Shown here: piece after piece, positions 1-7,489 of the stretch
How the letters are laid out: each line of letters starts with the position of its first letter
How positions within the stretch are numbered: the first letter of the stretch is position 1
Origin: Streptomyces nojiriensis
Lineage (GTDB): Bacteria > Actinomycetota > Actinomycetes > Streptomycetales > Streptomycetaceae
NCBI RefSeq assembly: GCF_017639205.1
Contig: NZ_CP071139.1
Location: 4,465,001-4,529,000 of the forward strand
Direction of reading: 5' to 3'
Length of the DNA: 64,000 nt
Made by a program: the position numbers and the translations under genes
Notes under the pieces: generated by a model
Told to the model about the DNA's origin: nothing
Database searches by the model: none
What the model saw: only the letters and a program-made list of their open reading frames with translations

Positions 1-777
1 GTGCGGCTGCCGCAGGTGCAGGGGTTCAAGGACGCCCGGCCCAAGGACACGGCACAGGCGGGCAGCGGCTGGAAGCGGCTGCTCCGGCACAAGGCCATGG
101 TGCAGCTGTGCGTGCTGGGCTTCGTGGTGTTCTTCGCCTGCTACGGACAGTTCGAGTCGGGTCTGGCCGCCTTCGGTACCGAGGCCGCCGGGATCTCCCC
201 CTCCACCCTCGGCTTCGCGCTCGCGGCCAACACCGGTGCGATCGTCGTCGCGCAGTTCGTCGTGCTCCGGCTGGTCGAGAAGCGCCGCCGGTCCCGGGTG
301 ATCGCGCTCGTCGGGCTGATCTGGACCGTGGCGTGGCTCATCGCCGGGTTCTCGGGGCTGGGGCACGGCAGCGCCATGATGGCCGCCGCCGCGTTCATCA
401 CCACGTACGCGCTCTTCGGCATCGGCGAGGCCATGCTGTCGCCGACCCTGGCGCCGCTGGTGGCCGACATGGCGCCCGAGGGCTCGGTGGGCCAGTACAA
501 CTCGGCCTTCGCGCTGGTCAAGCAGATGGCGCTGGCGCTGGGGCCGCTCGGGGTGCCGCTCGGTGCGGGGGTTCCGATGCTCTACATCGGGGTCTTCGTG
601 CTCGTGTCGCTCGGGATCGCCGCTCTCGCGCTGCGGCTCGGCAGGCGGCTGAGCCCGGTGCAGGACAACCCGTGGGTGGCGAGCCGGGTCGTGGCGCAGG
701 GTGGCCCCGCCGCCGAGGTCGCCGAGGTCGCCGAGGTGGCCACCGGGGACATCGCCGTGGAGCGCGTGCCCGCGTAG
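1..777 (+). CDS. MFS transporter, C-terminal part (5' partial)
   Basis: This open frame enters from the window edge, so its true start lies upstream. The 258 visible residues look like the second half of a major facilitator superfamily permease. After a basic cytoplasmic loop (residues 1-32) there are about six hydrophobic segments between residues 35 and 210, with a short RRRSR loop between segments. A hydrophilic tail follows that contains a small EVAEVAEVA repeat. The substrate cannot be read from this half. A strong bidirectional hairpin follows directly, and the next gene converges on it. The family call is firm; a drug-efflux role is only a guess. Confidence 0.8.
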   Translation: MRLPQVQGFKDARPKDTAQAGSGWKRLLRHKAMVQLCVLGFVVFFACYGQFESGLAAFGTEAAGISPSTLGFALAANTGAIVVAQFVVLRLVEKRRRSRVIALVGLIWTVAWLIAGFSGLGHGSAMMAAAAFITTYALFGIGEAMLSPTLAPLVADMAPEGSVGQYNSAFALVKQMALALGPLGVPLGAGVPMLYIGVFVLVSLGIAALALRLGRRLSPVQDNPWVASRVVAQGGPAAEVAEVAEVATGDIAVERVPA

Positions 778-810
778 GGACGTATGGCCGTACGTATATA
801 TGTGCGGGAA

Positions 811-850
811 GCAGGAAGGCCCCGGTCCGGGTGGATCGGGGCCTTCCTGC
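811..850. terminator. Bidirectional hairpin terminator
   Basis: Two 14-base arms (gcaggaaggccccg and its complement) flank a 12-base loop. The hairpin lies between the end of the MFS gene and the end of the converging PP2C gene, so it can serve both. No strong T tract is present, which is common in Streptomyces. Confidence 0.75.
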
Positions 851-857
851 TGTTCGG

Positions 858-2657
858 CTACTTGTCCGGCAGGGCGAACTCGCACCAGACGGCCTTGCCG
901 CCGCCCGGTGTGCGGCGGGAGCCCCACGAGGAGGCGATGGTCGCGACGATCGAGATGCCGCGGCCGGTCTCGTCGGCCGGTTCGGCGCGGCGGCGGCGCG
1001 GGAGGTGGTCGTCCCCGTCGGTGACCTCGATGATCAGCCGGCGGTCGGTGCGGCGCAGCCTTAGGCGCATGGGCGGGGTGCCGTGCTGGAGGGAGTTCGC
1101 GACGAGCTCGCTGGCGGCCAGGACGCCGAGGTCGCAGAGCTCGACGGGGAACCGCCAGGAGGCGAGGACGCCCTGGGCGAAGGCCCGGGCGCGCGGGGCC
1201 GCCTCGATGCCGCCGAGGAGTTCCAGGGCGGCGTTGTGGAAGAGCTCGGCGTCCGATCCGGTGCGGGCCGGCTGCTGGAGGACCATCACGGCGACGTCGT
1301 CGTCGTGGTCGGCGTCCACGCCGAGGGCGCGCATCAGGCGGTCGCAGATGACGGCCGGGGTGCCCTGGGCGCCGGAGAGGGCGCGTTCGAGGGCCGCGAC
1401 GCCTTCGTCGATGTCCTCGCCTCGGCGTTCGACCAGGCCGTCGGTGTAGAGGACGGCGGTGGAGCCGGGGCCGAGCGCGATGGTGCCCGAGGTGTGCAGC
1501 CAGCCGCCGGTGCCGAGCGGTGGGCCGGTGGGGTCGGCGGCTCTGCGTACGGTGCCGTCCTCGTCGCGGACCAGGATCGGGAGGTGGCCGGCGGAGGCGT
1601 ACGCGAGCAGGCCCTCGTTGGGGTCGTGGACGGCGTAGACGCAGGTGGCGATCTGGCTGGCGTCGATCTCGGCGGCGAGGCCGTCGAGGAGCTGGAGCAC
1701 CTCGTGCGGGGGCAGGTCGAGGCGGGCGTAGGCACGGACGGCCGTGCGCAGCTGGCCCATGACGGCGGCGGCGCGCACGCCGCGGCCCATGACGTCGCCG
1801 ATGACGAGGGCGGTGCGGCCGGCGCCGAGGGTGATGACGTCGTACCAGTCGCCGCCGACGGCCGCCTCGGTGCCGCCGGGCTGGTAGGTGGCGGCGATCC
1901 GCAGGTCGTCGGGCTGTTCCAGCTCCTGGGGGAGCAGGGAGCGCTGGAGGGTGACGGCGGCCTCGCGCTGGCGGCGCTCGCTGGCACGGAGGCGCTCGAC
2001 GGCTTCGGCGTGGTCGGTGACGTCGGCGAGGTGGATCAGGACGCCGGTGTGGTGGGGGTCGGGCTCGCCCTCGGTGTCGGACTCGGGGAACTCGACGGGG
2101 GTGCAGGTGACGGTGTACGAGCTGCCGCCGCCCGGTGCGGTGCGGTTCTTCGCGGTGCGGGACTTGCCGCTGCGCTGGACCTGGTCGAGGAGCGGGAGGA
2201 GGCCGAGCTCGCCGAGTTCGGGCAGGGCCTCGTGGGCCGGGGCGCCGGGGGTGCGGGCGCCGAAGCCGGCGGTGTAGGCGTCGTTGACGTAGGCGACGCG
2301 GTGCTCGGGGCCGTGGACGAGGGCGACCAGGGCCGGGAGCCGGCCGAGGACCTCGCGTACGGAGAGCTCGTCGAGGGAGGGCACGGTGGTGAGGACGCCC
2401 GTCCGCCGGGGCGGGGACGCGGCCGGGGACGCGGGCGTGCCGGTGCCGGTGCCCGTGCTGCCGCTTCCGGAGACGGTGGGGTCGGCGGGTCGGCCGTCGG
2501 CGGGCGTGGAGCGCTCGGCTCCGGGGTCGGCGCGGCCGCCGCGGGCTGCCGGGACCGCGCCTTCACCTCGCTTGGCCTGGGCGGCGGCGTGTTCGGACCG
2601 GGCGGCGGCGCGGCGCTGCGTTCCGGGGAACCGGGCGCTCCAGCGCGTGAAGTTCAC
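858..2657 (-). CDS. PAS - SpoIIE/PP2C phosphatase - HATPase regulator
   Basis: This 599-residue multidomain protein resembles the RsbU/RsbW-type regulators of Streptomyces. A disordered N-terminus (about 1-100) is followed by a PAS-like sensor (about 110-220, with HRVAYVNDAY). Next comes a PP2C/SpoIIE phosphatase domain (about 250-455, with GGDWYDVI, VIGDVMGRG and YTDGLVE). A C-terminal histidine-kinase-like ATPase domain (about 480-595, ELVANSLQH) has the N-box used by anti-sigma kinases. It probably dephosphorylates an anti-sigma antagonist and phosphorylates another in a partner-switching circuit; the partners are not in the window. I chose the GTG at 2657, with GAGG about 10 bases upstream, over the TTG at 2666, whose GAGG would be too close. 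Confidence 0.88.
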   Translation of the reverse strand: MNFTRWSARFPGTQRRAAARSEHAAAQAKRGEGAVPAARGGRADPGAERSTPADGRPADPTVSGSGSTGTGTGTPASPAASPPRRTGVLTTVPSLDELSVREVLGRLPALVALVHGPEHRVAYVNDAYTAGFGARTPGAPAHEALPELGELGLLPLLDQVQRSGKSRTAKNRTAPGGGSSYTVTCTPVEFPESDTEGEPDPHHTGVLIHLADVTDHAEAVERLRASERRQREAAVTLQRSLLPQELEQPDDLRIAATYQPGGTEAAVGGDWYDVITLGAGRTALVIGDVMGRGVRAAAVMGQLRTAVRAYARLDLPPHEVLQLLDGLAAEIDASQIATCVYAVHDPNEGLLAYASAGHLPILVRDEDGTVRRAADPTGPPLGTGGWLHTSGTIALGPGSTAVLYTDGLVERRGEDIDEGVAALERALSGAQGTPAVICDRLMRALGVDADHDDDVAVMVLQQPARTGSDAELFHNAALELLGGIEAAPRARAFAQGVLASWRFPVELCDLGVLAASELVANSLQHGTPPMRLRLRRTDRRLIIEVTDGDDHLPRRRRAEPADETGRGISIVATIASSWGSRRTPGGGKAVWCEFALPDK

Positions 2658-2792
2658 TGCGTTCAAGCCTCGTGGTGTCGCGAGTGGTCGCTGTGTCGCT
2701 CGTGGGCGGTCGCTGACTGGACGATGTCACTCTGTGCAGGGGTGAGCGCACCTATGGTCACACGTCCAGTGTGGCCGACCGCACTGACAACG

Positions 2793-4211
2793 TCAGCCCT
2801 GGCCGTTCTGCGGGGGGTTGGGGGCGGGGGGAGGTGGAGGGGGCTTGGGGCCGCCGCCTGCGGCCAGTTCGAATTCTGCCCTGGGGTGTTCGAGGGAACC
2901 CAGGGAGACGATCTCACGCTTGAAGAGGCCGGAGAGGGTCCATTCGGCAAGGACGCGCATTTTGCGGTTGAAGCTCGGAACGCGGCTGAGGTGGTAGGCG
3001 CGGTGCATGAACCAGGCCGGGTAGGCCTTGAGCTTGCGGCCGTAGATGTGGGCGACGCCCCGGTGCAGGCCGAGCGAGGCGACCGAGCCCGCGTACTTGT
3101 GGGCGTACTCGGTCAGGACCTCGTCGCGGAGGGCGGCGAGGAGGTTGTCGGCGAGGACCTTGGCCTGGCGGACGGCGTGCTGGGCGTTGGGGGCGCAGTC
3201 GCGGCCCTTCTCGCCGGCGGTGATGTCGGGGACGGCGGCGGCGTCGCCCGCGGCCCAGGCGTGCTCGACTCCTTCGATGGTGAGGAAGGAGGTGCAGGCC
3301 AGGCGGCCGTGTTCGTTCTTGGGGAGGTCGGAGGCGGCCAGGATGGGGTGTGGTTTGACGCCGGCGGTCCATACGACGGTGCGGGTGGGGAAGCGGGCGC
3401 CGTCGCTGAGGACGGCGACGCGGTTCTCGCAGGATTCGAGCCGGGTCTCCAGGCGTACGTCGATGTTGCGTCGGCGCAGTTCGCGGACCGTGTAGACGCC
3501 CATCTCGGGGCCGACCTCGGGGAGGATCCGGTCACTGGCCTCGACGAGGACCCACTTCATGTCCTCGGGCTTGATGTTGTGGTAGTACCGCGCCGCGTAA
3601 CGGGCCATGTCCTCCAGCTCGCCGAGGGCTTCGACGCCCGCGAAACCGCCGCCGACGAAGACGAAGGTGAGGGCGGCGTCGCGGAGGGCGGGATCGCGGG
3701 TGGAGGAGGCGATGTCCATCTGTTCGATGACGTGGTTGCGCAGTCCGATGGCCTCTTCGACCGTTTTGAATCCGATGCCGTAGTCGGCGAGTCCCGGGAC
3801 GGGGAGGGTGCGGGAGATGGAGCCCGGGGCGAGGACGAGTTCGTCGTACTCCATCTCGACGGGGCCGGTGCCCTCGTCGGCTGTGGCGAGGGTCTTGACG
3901 GTCACGGTCCGTTTGGCGTGGTCGATGCGCTGGGCCTCGCCGATGACGATGCGGCACTTGCCGAGGACGCGGCGCAGCGGGACCACGACGTGACGGGGGG
4001 AGATCGCGCCCGCGGCCGCTTCGGGGAGGAAGGGCTGGTACGTCATGTAGGGCTCGGCGGTGACCACCGTGACCTCGGCTTCGCCGGCTCTCAGCTTTCG
4101 CTGGAGGCGGAGCGCCGTATACATGCCGACGTAGCCGCCGCCGACGATCAGGATGCGCGTACGGGGCGGGGTACCGGGGGCCGTGCCCCGGGAGTTAGCA
4201 GCCTTCACCAT
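2793..4211 (-). CDS. Type II NADH dehydrogenase / FAD-dependent oxidoreductase
   Basis: The 472-residue protein is a pyridine nucleotide-disulphide oxidoreductase-fold flavoprotein of the NDH-2 type. It has an FAD-binding Rossmann motif near its start (ILIVGGGYVGMYTALRLQ), a second nucleotide-binding motif for NADH (VFVGGGFAGVEALGE) and the late FAD motif with AWAAGDAAAVPD. NDH-2 enzymes pass electrons from NADH to quinone at the inner face of the membrane without pumping protons. The C-terminus ends in a proline-rich tail. I chose the ATG at 4211, just before the FAD motif; the longer frame upstream adds 76 unlike residues. It is divergent from atrA, and the shared 338-bp region holds an AtrA-like operator, so AtrA may control it. 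Confidence 0.85.
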   Translation of the reverse strand: MVKAANSRGTAPGTPPRTRILIVGGGYVGMYTALRLQRKLRAGEAEVTVVTAEPYMTYQPFLPEAAAGAISPRHVVVPLRRVLGKCRIVIGEAQRIDHAKRTVTVKTLATADEGTGPVEMEYDELVLAPGSISRTLPVPGLADYGIGFKTVEEAIGLRNHVIEQMDIASSTRDPALRDAALTFVFVGGGFAGVEALGELEDMARYAARYYHNIKPEDMKWVLVEASDRILPEVGPEMGVYTVRELRRRNIDVRLETRLESCENRVAVLSDGARFPTRTVVWTAGVKPHPILAASDLPKNEHGRLACTSFLTIEGVEHAWAAGDAAAVPDITAGEKGRDCAPNAQHAVRQAKVLADNLLAALRDEVLTEYAHKYAGSVASLGLHRGVAHIYGRKLKAYPAWFMHRAYHLSRVPSFNRKMRVLAEWTLSGLFKREIVSLGSLEHPRAEFELAAGGGPKPPPPPPAPNPPQNGQG

Positions 4212-4335
4212 CCCATGACGCAACGTGGCCGGGAGTTTGTCCACAGGCCCGGCAAATTGTGTGACCGGAGTGAGTGCTGGGGCGGAGTGCAAGAGGACGT
4301 CAGCTTGTGGCGAAAATCTGCAGGTCAGGGCATAC

Positions 4336-4350
4336 GGAATGTGACATTCC
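4336..4350. promoter_or_regulatory. Candidate AtrA operator
   Basis: The sequence ggaatgtgacattcc is an inverted repeat with GGAAT/ATTCC half-sites around a 5-base centre. It fits the GGAA...TTCC type of site described for AtrA. It lies between ndh and atrA, about 75 bases upstream of the candidate atrA -35 box, so it suits autoregulation or control of ndh. The match is seen directly; binding is inferred. Confidence 0.6.
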
Positions 4351-4424
4351 GGAGGCACGGATCGGAAAAGTGGGGGTGAATGCTCCGTTCGGGCGGTGCT
4401 CCGTCCGGGGCTGCCTCTTCTGAA

Positions 4425-4454
4425 TTGACTCTGGCTCAACTATGTTCGTATCTC
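4425..4454 (+). promoter_or_regulatory. Candidate atrA promoter
   Basis: TTGACT (4425-4430) and TATCTC (4449-4454) are spaced by 18 bases, which resembles a housekeeping-type promoter. It lies about 95 bases upstream of the atrA start. The -10 match is imperfect. Confidence 0.35.
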
Positions 4455-4549
4455 GTCGAGGAGTAGGACCGGGCCCGAGACCGTGGCCCCCTCGACGTGA
4501 AGGCGGGGAGTGTCTCCGGGGGGAGACAAATGATTACCGGGGGATACAT

Positions 4550-5323
4550 ATGAACATTTCCGATTTCCATGGTTCTGCGACCGCGCTCTCGGTCGAGAGC
4601 AACGGACGCGGCATCGCGAGCGGCACCACGCACGGTGTGGGCCGGTCCACGCCGCTGCGCGTCGACGCCCAGCGCAACCTGGAGCACGTCCTGCGGGCGG
4701 CCCGTGAGGTCTTCGGCGAGCTGGGCTACGGGGCTCCGATGGAGGACGTGGCTCGCCGCGCCCGGGTCGGTGTCGGCACCGTGTACCGGCGCTTCCCGAG
4801 CAAGGACGTCCTCGTGCGGCGCATAGCCGAGGAGGAGACCGCGCGACTGACCGAGCAGGCCAAGGCCGCGCTGGGCCAGGAGGAGGAGCCGTGGCAGGCG
4901 CTGTCGCGCTTCCTGCGCACCTCCGTGGCCTCGGGCGCCGGGCGGCTGCTGCCGCCGCAGGTCCTGCGGGTCGGCTCGGCCGCAGAGGACGAGGCCGAGG
5001 AGGCGGAAGCCGCTCGGGTTCCGCACCAGCGGCAGGCCGTGCCGGCCGCCGGGGCTCCCGACCTGCGGGTCGTGGGCACGCGGGGCTCCGTCGAGAACGA
5101 GCCCTCGGACGACGCGGGTGCGGGTGCGCTGCTGGAGGTCGTCGGCCGGCTGGTGCACCGGGCGCGGGAGGCCGGTGAACTGCGCGCCGATGTCACGGTG
5201 GCCGATGTGCTGCTGGTGATAGCGACGGCGGCGCCCGCGCTGCCCGACCCGGCGCAGCAGGCGGCGGCCTCGACGCGGCTGCTCGACATCCTGCTCGAAG
5301 GGCTGCGGTCCCGGACCGTGTGA
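4550..5323 (+). CDS. atrA: TetR-family regulator AtrA
   Basis: This 257-residue TetR/AcrR-type repressor-fold protein has its DNA-binding helix-turn-helix at about residues 60-100 (MEDVARRARVGVGTVYRRFP) and a divergent ligand-binding C-terminal domain. In S. coelicolor, AtrA (SCO4118) activates actII-ORF4, and orthologues activate antibiotic regulators in other species. The orthology call rests on the protein type and on context: it is divergent from an NADH dehydrogenase and followed by an ECF sigma gene with the same order as in S. coelicolor. The ATG at 4550 was chosen; an in-frame start at 4442 would add 36 residues overlapping the candidate promoter. The middle of the protein (about 165-190) is Glu/Ala-rich and looks like a linker. 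Confidence 0.8.
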   Translation: MNISDFHGSATALSVESNGRGIASGTTHGVGRSTPLRVDAQRNLEHVLRAAREVFGELGYGAPMEDVARRARVGVGTVYRRFPSKDVLVRRIAEEETARLTEQAKAALGQEEEPWQALSRFLRTSVASGAGRLLPPQVLRVGSAAEDEAEEAEAARVPHQRQAVPAAGAPDLRVVGTRGSVENEPSDDAGAGALLEVVGRLVHRAREAGELRADVTVADVLLVIATAAPALPDPAQQAAASTRLLDILLEGLRSRTV

Positions 5324-5473
5324 CCTGGTCGGGCGCCGGCGAGGACCCGGTAGGGCGATTCGCCGGGATGTGCCCGGACGGGTGGATGGCACGCGGAGAG
5401 GTTCGGCGCCCGTCCCCCGTGTGACACGCTTGACCGGTGTACCGGTTGAGTGTGTCGTGCGGGAGTCTCCGCG

Positions 5474-7489
5474 ATGAGCGTTGACGGTCGGGAAGAGCCG
5501 CGCAGTGGCGGCGGCAGCGAGGTGGAGGCGGGCAGTCCGCCCGCCCGACAGGTGCCGGCGCAGCGCGACCCGGGCGGGCGGCACGCACGCCCCCCGGGCT
5601 CTTCCGGACCCGGAGGCACCGGCGGCGAACTTCCGCCGTCCGACGGGGATTTGATCGCCCGGATGCGGGGCGGTGACGACGGTGCGTACGAGGAACTGTT
5701 CCGGCGGCACGCCGATTCGGTGCGCCGCTACGCCCGGTCCTGCTGCCGGGACGCGCACACCGCCGACGACCTGACCGCCGAGGTGTTCGCGCGGACCCTG
5801 CAGGCGGTACGGGGCGGGGCCGGGCCGGACCAGTCGGTGCGGGCCTATCTGCTGACCACCGTGCGCAGGGTCGCCGCGGCCTGGGCGAAGACCGCCAGGC
5901 GCGAGCAACTGGTCGAGGACTTCGCCGTCTTCGCCGAGCAGGCCTCCACGGGTACGGAGGGCGGGGCCGCTCTGTCCGGGCTGTCCGGGCTGTCCGGGCT
6001 GTCCAGGGACGACACGCTCGAACTGGGCGCGGACGTCCGGGCGATGCACGAGGCCGAGCGGTCGCTGGCCATGCAGGCCTTCCGCAGCCTGCCCGAGCGG
6101 TGGCAGGCCGTGCTGTGGCACACCACCGTCGAGGAGGCGTCGCCGAGTGCGGTCGCGCCGCTGTTCGGGCTGAGCGCCAACGCGACGGCGGTGCTGGCCA
6201 GTCGGGCCCGGGAAGGGCTCAAGCAGGCGTATCTGCAGGCCCATGTGAGTTCGGCGCTGAGCGAGGGCGGCGACTGCGCGCGGTACGCGGACCGGCTGGG
6301 CGCCTACGCGCGGGGCGGGCTGCGGATGCGGGCGGAGCGGGGGCTGCGCAAGCACCTGGAGGAGTGCGTGAAGTGCCGGCTGGCCGCCGGGGAGCTCCAG
6401 GACGTCAACGCGGGCATTCCGGCGCTGCTGCCGGTCGCGGTCATCGGGTGGTTCGCCGCCGGGTACGCGGCCAAGGCCGCCGGGGTGCTGGCCGGTGGAG
6501 CCGTCGCCGCGGGCGGGGCCGCCGCGGCTGCCGCCGGCGGTTCGGCCGCGGGGGCCGGGACGGCCGGTGCCGCGGGTGGCGCCGCCGGTGGTGGTGCTGC
6601 CGGGGCGGGTGGCGGGGCCGGGGGTTCCGTGGCCGCCGAAGGGCTCGGGCTGCCGGCCAAGGCCGCCATCGCCGCCGGGATCGCGGTGGCCGCGGCCGCC
6701 GGGGTGGTGTTCGCGCTGGCCGGGGACGACACCGAGCCGCGGGTCCGGGCGAAGCCCGCGCCCGGTGTGGCGGCGCCGGCGGTGCCGTCGGCAGCTCCAG
6801 CGCCTCCTGTGTCTTCCGCGCCGGAGGCTCCCGCCTCGGCCGAGCCGGATCCGCCCGCGCAGGAACCGCCGGTGGCGCAGGGCTCCGTAGCTCCGCGGCC
6901 CGGACCGGTGCCCTCGGCCGCGGCCTCCGCCGCCCCCGCCCCCGCGCCCTCCTCGTCCCCGTCGCCCTCCCCCGGCCGGGAGAAGGCCTCCCCCACGCCG
7001 TCCCCGGAACGGCCCGCGCCGAAGCCGACACCGCCGCCACCCCCGAAACCGCCGCAGGGGTTCCAGCTGTCCGGGCTCGCCCACTCCGTCCACGGGGACC
7101 ACAGCGGCCCGGAACTGCAGACCTGGCGCAGCGGCTGGGTGTGGCAGCGCCACGGGCTGGAGGTGGGCGGTCGGCGCTTCGCGCACGGCATCACCGTGAA
7201 CGCGCGGTCCTCGGTGGAGATCACCCTCAACCGGCAGTGCACGAGCTTCTCGGCGCGGGCGGGGGTGGACGGCCTGTCGCTCTTCACGGACGGCTCGGTG
7301 CGGTTCTCCGCGTACGCCGACGGGGAGCGGGTGTGGCAGTCCGGCGCCCTCGGGTACCAGGACCCGCCCGCGGCCGTGCAGGTCTCCCTCGCGGGGCGCA
7401 AGACGCTGCGGCTGGTGGTCGAGCAGGCCGGGCCGGGCAGCCTGCCGACGCTGGCGAGCTGGGCCGACGCCGTGCTCAGCTGCCGCTGA
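5474..7489 (+). CDS. ECF sigma factor fused to zinc-finger anti-sigma, membrane and NPCBM-like domains
   Basis: One 671-residue chain reads as a whole signalling pathway. Sigma region 2 (about 58-125) and region 4 (about 185-250) are typical of ECF sigma factors. They are followed by a zinc-finger anti-sigma-like segment with HLEECVKC (about 262-310). Next come hydrophobic Ala/Gly-rich segments (about 313-345 and 390-415) that may cross the membrane. A long Pro/Ala/Ser linker (about 425-530) leads to a C-terminal beta-rich domain resembling NPCBM carbohydrate-binding modules (about 530-671, with FAHGITVNARS). An outside domain could sense cell-wall glycan and control the tethered sigma part. 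How the sigma domain would be freed is unknown; proteolysis is a guess. The 3' end overlaps the converging AfsR-like gene by 14 bases. The ATG at 5474 is preceded by ggagtctccgcg. Confidence 0.82.
   Translation: MSVDGREEPRSGGGSEVEAGSPPARQVPAQRDPGGRHARPPGSSGPGGTGGELPPSDGDLIARMRGGDDGAYEELFRRHADSVRRYARSCCRDAHTADDLTAEVFARTLQAVRGGAGPDQSVRAYLLTTVRRVAAAWAKTARREQLVEDFAVFAEQASTGTEGGAALSGLSGLSGLSRDDTLELGADVRAMHEAERSLAMQAFRSLPERWQAVLWHTTVEEASPSAVAPLFGLSANATAVLASRAREGLKQAYLQAHVSSALSEGGDCARYADRLGAYARGGLRMRAERGLRKHLEECVKCRLAAGELQDVNAGIPALLPVAVIGWFAAGYAAKAAGVLAGGAVAAGGAAAAAAGGSAAGAGTAGAAGGAAGGGAAGAGGGAGGSVAAEGLGLPAKAAIAAGIAVAAAAGVVFALAGDDTEPRVRAKPAPGVAAPAVPSAAPAPPVSSAPEAPASAEPDPPAQEPPVAQGSVAPRPGPVPSAAASAAPAPAPSSSPSPSPGREKASPTPSPERPAPKPTPPPPPKPPQGFQLSGLAHSVHGDHSGPELQTWRSGWVWQRHGLEVGGRRFAHGITVNARSSVEITLNRQCTSFSARAGVDGLSLFTDGSVRFSAYADGERVWQSGALGYQDPPAAVQVSLAGRKTLRLVVEQAGPGSLPTLASWADAVLSCR

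Noticed and set aside
1083..4379. 1098-residue plus-strand frame
   Set aside because: It is the shadow of two good minus-strand genes (PP2C regulator and NADH dehydrogenase); its protein is low-complexity Gly/Ala/Val/Asp with no motif.
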